Shown: positions 12,723 through 24,410, counted from the first letter of the stretch. The stretch is 64,000 nucleotides of DNA from Siphonodentalium dalli (GCA_032622095.1 CP136063.1:206075934-206139933); one strand, 5' to 3'. The notes: generated from the sequence alone by a model not told the origin. Translations and numbers: made by a program.

Positions 12723-14131
12723 TGTTGAACGTCTGTATATGAGCGGCGCCCTATGGGAGACTCGCATATATAAGATAATTCACTGGAGGATATTTAATGA
12801 TATTTAATTTCATGAAAGAGTTAACCAGAAATAGAAATCCGTTTAACGTCATAACCCTCACAACAATATCGACGATAGAGAGGTTTCACAAAGTCGCAAT
12901 TAAAATTATCAGTTACAAACATGTTGAGCATCAACAAGACTGGTCGACAGTATAGAAGGACAGTCTTGATCATATTCTCAATACAATATATTTTAATCTC
13001 CTCACATATATCATTATAGTCATAAGCCTGTATATATTTGCCAATAAACCAATAAACCAATAAACCAATAAACAGTGCAACCAAACATATAACAATTCAC
13101 TTGACCCATTATCTATTATAGCTGAAGAGTCATCGGAGACATATCTATTAAATATGATTGAAATTCCTTCGTATGAGTTTAAATTCTATGTTACACCATG
13201 CATGAATCCATGAGATACAAAACTCTCATAGAAATCTATATGAAACTCTCTTAGAAACCCATGTGGTAACTATACTCTGGTATTTAATAACTAAACGACC
13301 ACAACTTAAGTGTTTGGAATGCAAGTCTATGCTTGGTACTATCTGCCTCAAGTCTCCTGAAAGTACATGGGTCTTCTCGTCTTGCTGGCGGCAGATCTCA
13401 CTGGTGGTGGTCATTATTGCCATTTATTTATTGATTATTTCGCTAATTCTGGAATCACGTCAGTAATACAAAATGTCAAGTTAGAATTGAGCTTTATACA
13501 CGAACAATAATGACACAAGCAAACACGGTTTTGTATTTACTAGTTCCTTTTGTTGGAAATATCGACGTAAATATTGATGATATCAACATTTGGATTTCGA
13601 GGATTTGAGATTCGATATTTGATTCGATTCGAAAGGTTTCGAATATTCAAATCGGAAATCGATTCAAACCAAAATCTAAGTTTCGCAGGCCTACACATAT
13701 ACGACACTAACCCTCCATGATACTTGTCAGCAGACTTCATCCGTGATGAATGTTGGATAACACAAAACTAATGCTGAATCTTTAAATATGTGCATAGCCC
13801 ATGTGTGTTACACTAAATCCTACACCTTGATTGGTCGACTGTCTAATTGTGTGTTACACCCAATACACACTATAACACGAACCGACGTCAACATCTTGTT
13901 GACCTAAATCACTAAAAGTTGTTTGAATACTACATGGGCGTATTTGGCAAGCGATCTACGTAGACAAATGGATCGGTAACTCGTGAATAGAATATTGGGT
14001 TAACTTTATATCAAGCTGCATGGTATAATCTCCATACTGCATCCAGATTTTGGGGAAGAAAATATAATAATTTCAGCTGATTGTATGAAAGTAATTAGGA
14101 ACTCAGTTCTACAGATAAAAGAAATGTATTG

Positions 14132-14240
14132 TGGGCGTGTTTTATTGGGGGATACGGCTCTGTTGTCGCCGCAATGCATTTAGTTTGAACCGCGAAGCAC
14201 CCAATGATCACAGAGCCGTATCCTACAATAAAAGACACCC
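14132..14240. repeat. Short inverted repeat
   Basis: GGCGTGTTTTATTGGGGGAT with ACGGCTCTGT pairs with ACAGAGCCGTATCC and ACAATAAAAGACACC. Confidence 0.75.
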
Positions 14241-14426
14241 AAACTACATTCATTCATTAAATAAACTTTTCGGTTCAGATCGGAGAAATGGATACCCTAT
14301 CCGATGTGACGGTTATGACATCATGTTACAGCTAGAATTTGTGCATGAGTTGATGGTTACCAAAACTGAAATTGTAACTGCTAACTGTGATTATCGAAAC
14401 CTCTCTAATATATTGGATTCCTCCAG

Positions 14427-14682
14427 GATATTCTCCGTTTCGGAAGACAAGATGCATCACAGGTGATAATACTCGTCACGGACGGTTACTCTAACGGAGG
14501 GGATCCGAGACCGGAGGCACGATCTCTCAAACAATCGGGTGTCAAGATATTCACGTTCGGTATCAGGAATGGAAACATCCAAGAACTGGTGGATATGGCA
14601 TCGGAGCCGAAAAATGAAACCTCATACATACTCAGTAGCTTCGACGAATTCGAGCAGCTGGCACGTCGGGCTCTACACGAAG
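14427..14682 (+). CDS. SVEP1: SVEP1-like exon: VWA domain, C-terminal part
   Basis: Second half of the VWA domain (residues 91-175, residue 176 split). Acceptor CTCCAG|GAT, donor CACGAAG|GTACTA. It joins the previous exon in phase 0, giving a continuous AFQQAK/DILRFG helix. [10 protein letters not shown] carries the third MIDAS aspartate, and KIFTFGI is the usual following beta strand. It ends with [13 protein letters not shown], the closing VWA helix. The reading frame is open upstream of the acceptor for a few codons only, which supports the chosen start. The preceding intron is 11.3 kb. The exon ends in phase 1, the phase used by nearly all later exons. Confidence 0.93.
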
Positions 14683-14995
14683 GTACTATATGACAACCCT
14701 ATACATCATAAATTACAATAGCTAGATTCAGTTACGTGACCATCTATACATGTAACTTTGGCCAGAGTTGCCACGGAGAGGTATTTGCATCTGTGTTGGT
14801 AGACCATAGCAGTCAGTACGCGTATAACGGCCGTGTATAGAGATGTTTGTTGCCTGTTTGTTTGGGGTTTAACACTTTTTAGCCGCTAAGCCATAACAAT
14901 ACGACAGAGATGCCAATAACCCTTTTACGACAGAGCATTGCTTTATCATTCGTCCACAATTATCTTCAAAACAAATAATCTCTCACTCGCATTAG

Positions 14996-15060
14996 AGTTT
15001 AGTATTAATTAGATTTAGAGTTTAGTATTAATTAGATTTAGAGTTTAGTATTAATTAGAT
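14996..15060 (+). repeat. 23 bp unit x3
   Basis: AGAGTTTAGTATTAATTAGA plus TTT, three nearly exact copies. Confidence 0.9.
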
Positions 15061-15321
15061 ATGACATATTTGTCCAGAACGGCCTGTTATCGAACTATGT
15101 GAAAATTGCTTCAATTTACCCTTAAACCGAGTAATATAATTTTGCGACATCACCAATCCGAGTAGTATCATTTTACGATATCTCAATTCCGAGTAATCTG
15201 GTTTTACGATATGCCGTAAATCTACTTCATTGCTAAATAGCGTGTCGTTATCAATTTGTGTGATGTCACTCATATGAAAGAGTTGTCAGTTACTACGAGG
15301 CGATATTATTAATAAATATAA

Positions 15322-15463
15322 TATTACTTGGTTGGTTTGATACTATATGCCTGATATCAGCCCTCGGTAACCTCATACCAGCCTTGGACCTTCGGTCTTG
15401 GGATGATATGAGGTTACCTCGGTCTGATATCGGGCCTATACTATCAAACCGACAAAGTAATAT
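15322..15463. repeat. Palindrome, ~60 bp arms
   Basis: ATATTACTTGGTTGGTTTGA and CCTCGGTAACCTCATA, with complement; centre CCTTGGACCTTCGGTC. Confidence 0.85.
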
Positions 15464-15534
15464 CCTCTAAATATTGAATGGCTCCACTTTGTCACCCACA
15501 CTGTATCCAAAATTAAATCTTCCAGAATGCAAAT

Positions 15535-15868
15535 ATCAGGTCAAACTCCATGCAGCGCCCTCTACGTTATCACTGCGATAGATCACCGCCACAATTATGA
15601 TGGTACTTTGCGGACCGATACATCTATTTTTACGTATTGTCGGAACTATATTTAGTCACCTATTATCTTATCTGGACCACCACAGGTTTGCAAGAATGGT
15701 AATGCTGTCTGTATTGATAAGAAAAATATGAACTGAACCAGAGATAGACAATTTTAATCCTAAAACATATGAACTAACATCATGTCAGAAATCTTTACCA
15801 AATGTCCTTGTGGCAGTGATATCTCAGCGGAGCGATGGGAGGTAACTCTGCCTGGAATTTTTGCTGGT
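15535..15868 (+). repeat. Dispersed repeat, copy 1
   Basis: Matches 34113-34425 over about 320 bp, starting GCAGCGCCCTCTACGTTATC and ending GAGGTAACTCTGCCTGGA. No ends or coding potential recognised. Confidence 0.78.
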
Positions 15869-15949
15869 GATAGCATCACGTGCCATGCTGATACGACACA
15901 TACATAATACGTGAAACAGAACCTCGTTAAAGGGTACTGCATGTACACT

Positions 15950-16150
15950 GAATCATGAGTTTGAGCCATGGATGAGTGCAAAATACACTCATGTGCTCAA
16001 TGAACAATTTAAACATCATGGTACTTATAATGAAACTGAGTTAATGACTCGAGTACTTAACTCATTTTCATTATAATTACTATGCTGCATCGCTCATATA
16101 GCACATGAGTGTAATTTTCACTCATCCGTTGCTCGAATTCATTCATTTGT
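15950..16150. repeat. Foldback of stem type GAGTGCAAAATACACTCATG
   Basis: ATGAGTGCAAAATACACTCA pairs with TGAGTGTAATTTTCACTCAT; inner TACTTATAATGAAACTGAGT pairs with ACTCATTTTCATTATAATTA. Confidence 0.75.
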
Positions 16151-17578
16151 TGCATATATTATGTTGAGTATAATAGGAGATGGACCCATTATTGCCGGAT
16201 TTAGTGTCCAGCGCCCCTTTAATGTTTGCCATGGTGTATCCCTTTAGCTAGGGGTCATAGTGATATACGTGTGAAATAATAGAAACCACATCGCGTGACG
16301 TAATATGGCTAATTATTATTTCCTGTCAAATACAAAGCTATTTTGAAACCAGTTGGCTTTATATTCAGCCACGATTTGAGACATGAAGCAACAGTTGGTT
16401 TTAATATTAACATGATCAATGTCATTTGCGTGTCGTATTCATTTGTTGTTATTCTGTATTGCGTGTTCAAAGCTGTCATTGGTCTGAAATTGCGCTTCTT
16501 TACAATAGCGCCCGACTAGTTTACATGACATTGATTGGGGTTTTTTCAAGAACGCAACGACAATTTATTGAACCCATGTGGACGTTATTTTATCCAATTG
16601 ATTACTTTATTCAAATTAGGCAATTTAAATACTACGTGTGACATGTTACTCGTTGTTTGTGATGCTGTTCATAATTTCAATAGACCCATACGTGGTTCCA
16701 TACCAACTTACGAAGTTTGCATCTATTTGGATTCTAGTGTACAAATAAAACGAGATGTGCTACAGTATCAGATAATTATCACACTTGTTTTCTGCAGCAT
16801 TCTAACTGTAATGCCGCCATGGCCTGACGCTTTGTCCTGTTTCATACGTTCAATTGCCGATTGATGTCATCAAGTGTGAAGTCAACTTCAGTAATCATAT
16901 TACAGTTTTGTGTGAATATCGACAGCTGCAAGACGAATCGTCTATGCTTGAGGTGGCAATGAATGCATTTTTATAATATGTTCAGCCTATGAGTTCGACA
17001 ATAGTTTGGTCTTGTTTGTATTTGTCAGATGATTATTCACATAATTATGTCCACTTAAGTCCACACATACATCGTCTCCTATGACAAACGAGGGAGATCG
17101 TATATTCTCCACTCTACTCACGGAGGAGCTGACATCAGTGCGATGTATTCATAAATTTCTAAATGTTATAGCTATACAACAGTATATAACAGATGACGTA
17201 TTCACACGTGTGTTGTGATGATGCGCGTGATGGGAACACAACTGTATTCCTTCTGTATATTATGTATCTAATTATGTTCTTTTTTTGCCTGTTTCATGTT
17301 AATTTACGATTTGGCAATACACTATACATTAAGCATCCATGCTTTTGTATGATCGTCAGTTACTAGGTTGCATTCATAATTGATAAGAAGGGGTGCATCT
17401 TTATGTTTGTTTTGCATGAATTCGTTTATGCTATGACATGAATATTTTAAGGAATGTTGTTCTCCTGGACATTTTCCTCCTATTGGGGCCCTTGCTTACT
17501 CTTTCATATTGTTGACTGTATTACACTCTTTTGAATTTTACCCAGTCATTGTCTTATTTGTCCTGTTTATAAGTCTTG

Positions 17579-18036
17579 TTAAAGGTACTCAATCCGATTC
17601 GATTGTCCCCATATCATCAGATTCCAACAACAACAACAACATTTTTTGAAATGCCGCTTCAGTTATCAGAATCAATTAATTGCCCAAAATAATGCTAAAC
17701 ACAGTCAACGGTAGTATAAAATTGCCCAAAACCTGTTATTTATCAACATTTTGGTCAACGAAACTTTGCCGGTTTGTCAAATATCTGACACAAAAAAGTC
17801 ACTTGATTTTAGAGTTATCCATCTTCATCCGCAATTTGGTCCGCGACCGAATTCTCGTCGACTGTTTACTGGGCCACCTAAAATTATCGGTGGTGAAAAA
17901 TAATAGATTTCATACATCGATATCTGATCACTCTGAGCTTTGATGGGTGGGTTCCCCGACTCGAATAAAATATTGTTTACCCCCGAAGCCAAGGAAATAG
18001 TAATTTGCGAGCGTTAATTCGGATTATGCATCTTTA
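17579..18036 (+). mobile_element. TTAA-bounded TIR element, copy 2
   Basis: Starts TTAAAGGTACTCAATCCGAT and ends in a diverged AATTCGGATTATGCATCTTTAA. It is ~460 bp with no intact gene. A CAACAACAAC run lies near the left end. Confidence 0.8.
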
Positions 18037-18128
18037 AATATCTACGCTTCTCAGTTGAACACAAATATGATATTAGAATAGACTTCACTTGCTGTTGCAA
18101 CATGAACCATGAAAACATAATTTTTCAG

Positions 18129-18305
18129 ATTTAGGCGGCGGCAGCAACATTTTACAGAATCGCTCAGCTTGTGACGGGTTATGCCGAGAAGGCCGAAGTT
18201 GTTGTCATCCCTTTTCCGAGTGCATATGCGGAACACACACCGGCTACTATGAATGTTTATGTCCTGCTGGTTACTATGGGCACGGAAGAAGAGAAGGATG
18301 TACAC
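18129..18305 (+). CDS. SVEP1: SVEP1-like exon: EGF-like Cys-rich module
   Basis: Symmetric phase 1-1 exon, residues 177-234. Acceptor ATTTTTCAG|AT, donor TACAC|GTGAGT. It encodes a compact Cys-rich module with nine cysteines, including CDGLC, SCC, CICG and CLCPAGYYG. The last motif is typical of the C-terminal half of EGF or laminin-type EGF domains. SVEP1 has a short Cys-rich/EGF-like stretch between VWA and the first Sushi domain, so position and length fit. The nine cysteines are an odd number, so one is either free or pairs with another module. A TTAA-bounded TE ends about 90 bp upstream. Confidence 0.88.
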
Positions 18306-20728
18306 GTGAGTTAGATTAGTGCAACACAAATATGGCTATTTCTGACATGCAAACATGGTAAGAGGACTACATGCAGTATTATATTACCCCCAAGAGACCT
18401 GCACGCTAACTTACGCGAAGTCCCTTGCTTCCATTAAGTCGTGTGTATGGTTGTTCAACTTAAGCTAATACTTTGAGAAACAGCATGTTTATGTAGTTGT
18501 TTATATATAGCCTAAAAATGGTTGGGTGGGGGGTCCACAATGAATTTCACTGTCATCATCCTGATTATGTTGTTAGAACATCCTTACACATTGAAATGTA
18601 TGTACTTATTAAGATTCGATATGTAATGAACATGCTAATACATATTTCACGTCATGAATCTCTCGAACTGAAACCAAACCTAATGTGCAATAGATTACCA
18701 AGGGACAAGTATTAACAAAGAGATATATTCTTGCGTTGTCTGGTGAAACCCCGCAGTTGCCACATACGGATCCAGAAGGGGGGGGGGGGGGTATATCTAT
18801 CTGAGTATGAACCCAAACCACATAGACAATTCAGAATATATGCCCATATTATTTGGGGTACCAAGAGTTATGAAACTTGATTTTTTTGGACTGAAAATGT
18901 GATTTTTATATGCACACAAAAAAGACAGAATTATATCACACGAAAAAAAATCTGATTTTTCCAAGTATGATAACCTATGTTGGTTCAAATGCCTCTGGCT
19001 TCAAACATCACAATGAAACAAATTCAAATAAGTTTTTAATGCAAATGACAAATTTTGAATTATCAAACAGTTTTCAACGGGTGGAATATCTCTCTATCTT
19101 GTCGGAATTTATGCAAGAGGTGCGTTTACAGATACGGAAGGCCTTCGCGTGGGTATTGCTGTTAAAACGCCACACCCGTTAAAAGTTTATTGAAATATAG
19201 ACATATTTTGTTCTTATACCAATCATAAATATCGCATAAATAGCATGATGTTGTCAGGATCGTACTCCTTTTTATAAACACAAGCCATAGGATGATAAAG
19301 TACAATACTGAAATGATGTGTGATGCGTAAAACTCTCAACACGGGAGACATGCTAAGTGTACTTTGGTTAAAATTGACACCATATTGTTTACAACATACC
19401 GATATAGCGCTCGCTAATCCTCGCAACTCAAGATATCGGTGTTGAATGGGTCACCGTGAATTACTACCCCCCCCCCCCCCAAATAAAAATCGCCACGGTA
19501 TTGAGTGTTTTGCTTATCGATCACGCTTTACGTGCTGTATATTAACACATGCTCGGTTCACACAAAGTGTGTTTTTGTGGGCAATATCGCATTCATACTA
19601 TCATTATACTATAATATTAGTATATTCTATAAGGAATTCATAATTTGGTAACTTTTATTTCTAATTATAACCTACAACCAATAACGTGCCTTTAAGACTT
19701 AACTAGACCGTAGTTCACGAGCCACCCCTACTTCAATCCGCACATTGTAAGAAGTCGCATGCAGGTTTTAGCAGGGAACACAGTTTTTTTTACATCTTCC
19801 GCTTCTTCTTACAGCTTGTCCGCCAGGTACATACAAACCCAACAGCGTGTCGGGGGGTAAGGCTACATGTATTCCGTGTCCAAGTGAGCATCAAACGACA
19901 CCAGAGGGCGCCACGTCGATATCACAGTGTGACTGTAAGACAGGATTTTACTCGGAGACACAGAACGACTCATATTGCGCAGGTAATTATAAATGCCATA
20001 ATTTAATGCTAGCTCGTTGCGTGCCTGCATCCACCCACATCCAATCAACTGGGCATCCGCAGGACAAAACATCAATATCGTTGGACATTTCTACACCACG
20101 CAACTGTCCATATGTCAGCTGGTATCTCTGCTCATAAAATTGTTACTGAACATTGAGGTTAATTTATTCAGCCTTAAAGAGCCCTCATTCGTCAGTTTTC
20201 TAAAAAGAAACAAACAATCAATTTGAAGGGAAAAAATCATTATCCTTTATAACCAATGTATGATATAGTATATAACAACACGTGTTTACCCTCACAATAT
20301 ATTCAGAGTATGATATAAAGTGGTTTAAAAACTAAAAGCAACCATTGTTTCGTGTACATGTAGGTCGATAGACAGTTTGACCGGAAATATTTTCAAAAAA
20401 ACACACTGCATTATACAGACTATGAAGTATGAACCCAATGAATACTAATCAGGGATGAGTGCAAAATACATAGATGTACTACATGAACGATGTAAAATAC
20501 CATGGCTTACGCCTTTTACTCATGTTGGTTTTAATTATCAGGTTGTTATGCGTGGTTATTTATGTACTTGAATGTATTTAACTCTCATTCTTGACTCATG
20601 TTAATTCTTTTATTGCATATTTTCTGTTGAGTATAATAGTATAGATGGTCCATAAATAACTGGATTTAGGTAAGTCTCTCTTTAGGTAAAGGTTCAAACG
20701 TCATTAATCGGCATTTTCGACCTTTCAG
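18306..20728 (+). other. Two introns flanking exon 19815-19982
   Basis: Apart from G and C homopolymers near 18777-18790 and 19466-19479, nothing nameable before the exon. After it, 20450-20660 is a diverged relative of the foldback repeat at 15950-16190 (shared GGGATGAGTGCAAAATACA and GTTGAGTATAATAG motifs). Confidence 0.5.
19815..19982 (+). CDS. SVEP1: SVEP1-like exon: ephrin-receptor-like (GCC2/GCC3) module
   Basis: Phase 1-1 exon, residues 236-290. Acceptor CTTCTTACAG|CT, donor GCAG|GTAATT. The pattern CPPGTYKP...CIPCPS...TSISQCDCKTGFYS is the ephrin-receptor-like (GCC2/GCC3) fold seen in SVEP1 and related matrix proteins: CxPG-[TY]-Y, then CxxCP, then a closing Cys pair. It sits just before the three Sushi modules, as in known SVEP1. 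The split first codon forms Pro with the last base of the previous exon. No defects seen. Confidence 0.9.
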
Positions 20729-20908
20729 TTCTGCAGTGCCAAATATTGGAACCACCAAAGAATGGATACTTCGTGAACAAGAAATGTAACAACGTGTTTA
20801 ACGCTGCGTGTGGTCTGAGGTGCAAACCTGGGTATGAATTGCTGGGCAGTAGTCTGCGGATATGCCAGGAAAATCGAACATGGAGTGGAGAACCATCTCT
20901 CTGCCTGA
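20729..20908 (+). CDS. SVEP1: SVEP1-like exon: Sushi (CCP) domain 1
   Basis: One Sushi/complement-control module in one phase 1-1 exon, residues 292-350. Acceptor GACCTTTCAG|TT, donor CTGA|GTGAGT. PPKNGYF, CKPGYELLGSS and TWSGEPSLC are the hallmark Sushi strands, with the conserved Trp near the end. There are six cysteines rather than the usual four. The extra pair (KKC and AAC) is shared by all four Sushi domains here and, as I recall, by the N-terminal SVEP1 Sushi domains of vertebrates. NKKCNNVFNAACG is very SVEP1-like. Confidence 0.94.
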
Positions 20909-21150
20909 GTGAGTGATCAGTCGTAGAATAGTCCACATTGAATAACCCCATATATGGGTCATTTGAACATAGTATACACACATTGACTGCCTTGTGTGGA
21001 ATAGCGAGAACTAGTTTCCAGAGGTGGTGTCTTTTGAACATCAAGCAGGTCTGTTGACCGAGGCGCATGCCGAGGTTAATAGTCCCGATTGTTGTTCAGG
21101 AGACTGAACATAACGCTCGCTATTCCACCCAAGGTTGTTAATGTGTGTTT

Positions 21151-21386
21151 TCTACTATATAATTTGGAAGTTCTCTCTGTCTGTTTATGTGTGTGAGTTA
21201 GACTCGAAAACTGCTCGACCGATCCGACTCAAATTTGGTCTGTAGGCCTACTTTGATCATGGGAACACTATGGTTGTGTCCAATTTTACATGCGACCGTG
21301 TCCTTGACCTTGACCTCGCTCATATAGGCATGTTTCTGGCAAAGAAACCCCTAAATAGCCCGGACGAAGTCGAGCACATCAGCTAG
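21151..21386 (+). mobile_element. Short Helitron-like element
   Basis: On the + strand it begins TCTACTATATAATTTGGAAG and ends in an imperfect AGCCCGG...hairpin followed by CTAG and a flanking T. Its 3' end resembles the reverse complement of the start of 31121-31735. The base 5' of it is T instead of the expected A, so this is less certain than the other copies. Confidence 0.65.
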
Positions 21387-21894
21387 TATTATATATTTAT
21401 GATAACATTATGGCATCTCGTCAACCTTAACGCCGACGGCGGGTAAATAGTTCTAAGACTATAGCTCAGGCGATAGTTCGCAAAAATCTGGCATCGCGCT
21501 AGAATTCTGACACCATCGATTTTGACAATTCTGGCATCACGGCAAATTCTGCCTCGCGCCAACCAGCACGTCATCAGGCGGATATATAGTTCGAAGTCTA
21601 TAGCCCGGGCGATAGTTCGGGCAAATGTCAAAACTAATCTCCGACATCCAATCAAAAGACAGTATGACCCCCTGTGAACTCAGGGTATATAATACAATTA
21701 ATTATATGTAAGTAATTTGTAAAGAGGGATACCACATGTAGCCCGATTGCACTGGGCGGGAATCCTTAGTACCACGAGGGGTATCCTTAGTCTCATGCAC
21801 AGTCTCACCTCTATAGTTGTCATTGATTACAGCGCCGTTATTTCTGACCCGCCATATCAAATCCAGTCGGAAGTCGGGATTTTTTTTACCCTGT

Positions 21895-21963
21895 GCCAAT
21901 GCATTCTCTTATATATGCGAGTCGACCATAGGTCGATTCGCATATATAAGAGAATGCATTGGC
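21895..21963. repeat. 68 bp hairpin module (copy in left arm of foldback element)
   Basis: Near-perfect hairpin with arms GCCAATGCATTCTCTTATAT and its complement around a CGACCATAGGTCG centre. The same module recurs in at least eight places in the window. Confidence 0.85.
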
Positions 21964-22181
21964 CTAACATTTTTTTACAATTCTAATAAATGTTTTTTGT
22001 ATTCTTTAACAATTTTATAATTTCACCGATACAGAGCCCCAGACAAACATGAGCAGACGACACTCTTCTATATGCTTCTATGTATGTGTGGGGTTCCCTG
22101 CAGGGTAATGGATGTTTTTTATTTTATGTCCTAAAAATTGTAAGAAACATTTATTTGAAAAACATGATAAAAAATTGTTAG

Positions 22182-22250
22182 GCCAATGCATTCTCTTATA
22201 TATGCGAGGCGACCTATGGTCGACTCGCATATATAAGAGAATGCATTGGC
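22182..22250. repeat. 68 bp hairpin module (right arm of foldback element)
   Basis: Same hairpin as at 21895-21963, with centre GGCGACCTATGGTCGAC. Confidence 0.85.
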
Positions 22251-22318
22251 ACAGGGTAAAAAAATCCCGACTTCCGATTGGATTTGATATGGCGGGTCAC
22301 ATTTCTGTTCTGTTTCAG

Positions 22319-22498
22319 TGAAAACCTGCCCTCCGCTCCCAACACCAAAGAATGGGAATACGCTTTGTGATAACGATGACTTCATGTTTTCCACCGTTTG
22401 TCGATTCACCTGTGATAACGGTTACCAACTGGTCGGGTCCCGGAAACGAACATGCCTGGTGATTGCAATGTGGACCGGGATAACAACCAGGTGTAGAG
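22319..22498 (+). CDS. SVEP1: SVEP1-like exon: Sushi (CCP) domain 2
   Basis: Second Sushi module, phase 1-1, residues 352-410, again 180 bp. Acceptor CTGTTCTGTTTCAG|TG, donor TAGAG|GTAGGT. Motifs: TCPPLPTPKNG, FTCDNGYQLVGS, RTCL, then a W and closing C. Six cysteines. A foldback transposon ends 18 bp before the exon, and its 6 bp target-site duplication forms part of the polypyrimidine tract, so the branch point must lie inside the transposon. The exon itself is intact. Confidence 0.94.
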
Positions 22499-24209
22499 GT
22501 AGGTACTGAGCAGTGATGCGGCGGCAGTACGGTATTACTTGTGTCTCACTCCAAATGTGGACAAAACTGCTCGATAGTTTATGTCTGACACAACATCAGA
22601 CTCGTCAGTTGGACATTTCCGAAGAAATATAGGTTGGAATTGTTCTAATAATTAGTTTTTCAAGTAGAATTTGGTATGAAATTTGTTGTTTTAAAACAAA
22701 AGTCAATTATTTGCTTACTTTCTGACGAATGTTTGGACTACGATGACCATCAGTTGGAAAATGTCCGACCTTTGGAGGGTTGTAGGTTGGAAATGACCAA
22801 CAGTTTCCAAGGCGGGGTTAAATTTTTAGGTGCAATTTCGGTCTGGTTCAAGGAAATGCACATGGAAATTCTCGTCATGTTATATGTTGACGTCAAAGAT
22901 GTCGATATCTGTGAAACGTCCCATGCGTAAACTAGTTCCCTGGTCCGACCTTATTATTCTTCAACACGTTAATTTTATGGTGCCAAATTGGATGTGGTGT
23001 CTTTTAGCGATTTAGATAACTGGAAATAATTGTAAATAGAACAATTCATACAATTATAGAAACTATGACCAACAGGTCAATTTCATGATCTGGTGCAGAT
23101 ATAGTCAAGATAACACACAACTAATTCACCTGCAACTGTCGACGGCGATAGTTAGAGATATAATCTATTTTTCTAGTTCTACGGAAATAAGCAGTATACT
23201 CAGGAAATATTAGCAGACGACAGAAACTAGAAGTGCAGAAGGGTTCATATTCATTGGTGGGAAATGTTCATATAATAATGTTCATATAATAATGTTCATA
23301 TTACATGTTCATATAATAATGTTCATATAATAATGTTCATATTAAATGTTCATATAATAATATTCATATAATAATGTTCATATAATAATGTTCATATAAT
23401 AATGTTCTAAATGGTGGTTTGTTGAACGTATTATTTTAAAATGTCCTAAGTGGGCTACTCGTCAATGAGTATTTCGTATAGAAAGGGTTAAAGACATATT
23501 ATGTACTTGTTCGGGTGCGTGAAACTGATAAGTTAATATTCGGGCTCTTTGGCAACTGGAGGAATGTAACATTCTAGTAACATCGCCGAAAACTTGAAGC
23601 AAATCGACCTTACCACTCCAAAGAAAACATCGTTTGAACAACGCTCAATTGTAAATATTTACTACTCCATTCGTCCCGAATGGTGGCGATAAACTAACGA
23701 AACCGATATCGCCATCGAGAGTCACTGTATATTTAATAAATATATAAGAATAACTGTGTGCGTTGTCTATTTGGATATTAAATTTCTAATAATTACTACT
23801 TTAAGCAATATCATTCTCTATTTCTATTTGATCACACTACCGGGGTGTTTCACATCACTTTAATGTGTCGAATGGTCTTTTAGCGATTTAGATAGCTGGG
23901 AATTATAAATAGTAGTATTGCTTGTGTAATATAATTGAAGAATTTCAAAGCCGAATGCTTTTTTAACATAATATGTTTGAATGGTCTTAAAGGTGTTAAC
24001 ACAATCCATCGCCATTTCTACAATCACACACCTTTACGGTTATAAGAAGTATTGATACATATACAGAAACTAGATAGGAGGACAATTTCCTGATCTGGTG
24101 CATATATAATCACCATAAGAAATTAATAATCCACATGGAACGATGGGTCGTGATGGCTTAGATTATTATACTATCGATCTGTCGCAATGATATTATTCTT
24201 GTTCTGCAG
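22499..24209 (+). other. Intron between Sushi 2 and Sushi 3
   Basis: Two related segments at 22975-23115 and 23876-24130 share TTTTAGCGATTTAGATA and a later GATCTGGTGCA motif. Between them is a TIR-type element (about 23176-23491) containing a 14 bp minisatellite. Nothing else recognised. Confidence 0.5.
23176..23491. mobile_element. TIR-type element with internal 14 bp minisatellite
   Basis: Right end CTACTCGTCAATGAGTATTT, then CGTATAGAAAGGGTTAA, as in 46018-46247. Between 23266 and 23405 a TTCATATAATAATG unit is repeated about ten times with minor variants, which lengthens this copy relative to the one at 37190-37383. Confidence 0.7.
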
Positions 24210-24410
24210 AAATCACCTGCCCTGCTCTGACGCCGGTTAAAGATGGAACAGTGGAGCCCGTGTCCTGCGTGACTGGTGACGTTGTTTCTTTTGGAACAAC
24301 CTGTTCCACGTCGTGCTCTGCTGGGTACACCCTATCGGGACCACACAACAAACAATGTACACCAGCGGGAAAGTGGATACCGGATAGCGACAAATTGAAC
24401 CAGTGCCTGG
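24210..24410 (+). CDS. SVEP1: SVEP1-like exon: Sushi (CCP) domain 3
   Basis: Third Sushi module, phase 1-1, residues 412-477. Acceptor TTGTTCTGCAG|AA, donor CCTGG|GTACGT. Motifs: ITCPALTPVKDG, SCSAGYTLSGP, QCTPAGKW, closing QC. Six cysteines. At 66 residues it is longer than domains 1 and 2 because of an insertion before the last strand; the third Sushi domain of SVEP1 is also longer in vertebrates as I recall it. The last exon bases and the donor are the seed of a minisatellite that starts at this junction (24404-24932). Confidence 0.93.

Larger units (their letters stand above)
3151..14426 (+). other. 11.3 kb intron inside VWA domain
   Basis: Contains a (GA)n tract, two TIR elements at 5.0-5.8 kb, a MITE at 6.87 kb, a nested TE pair at 7.9-10.3 kb, hairpin repeats at 12.05-12.2 kb and palindromes at 12.6 and 14.1 kb. 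A GGAAATTTCCAA-type dispersed repeat is at 3285-3560 and 10960-11160. GAATC-rich cryptic repeats lie at 6085-6155, 6425-6480 and 13590-13680. A short AATAAACC run is at about 13038-13072. Nothing nameable in 4110-4550, 5850-6860 and 11180-12050. Confidence 0.6.
14683..18128 (+). other. Intron between VWA and EGF-like exons
   Basis: Contains a 23 bp triplet repeat, a palindrome (15322-15463), a dispersed repeat (15535-15868), a foldback region (15950-16150) and a TTAA-bounded element (17579-18036). I see nothing in 16200-17570. Confidence 0.6.
21846..22300. mobile_element. Foldback TIR element next to Sushi 2 acceptor
   Basis: The ends GACCCGCCATATC and GATATGGCGGGTCAC are inverted repeats that continue for ~140 bp, each arm carrying a ~68 bp hairpin of the GCATTCTCTTATATATGCGAG type. 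ATTTCT flanks both sides (21840-21845 and 22301-22306), a probable 6 bp target-site duplication. There is no coding capacity. A half copy lies at about 50022-50145. Confidence 0.85.
20909..22318 (+). other. Intron between Sushi 1 and Sushi 2
   Basis: Contains a small Helitron (21151-21386), two direct copies of a ~45 bp segment with GCGATAGTTCG (about 21445-21485 and 21580-21622), and the foldback element 21846-22300 that ends next to the Sushi 2 acceptor. Confidence 0.6.

Noticed and set aside
21895-22250. Hairpins as microRNA precursors
   Set aside because: Near-perfect stems, many copies and TE location fit mobile inverted repeats better; small-RNA data would be needed.
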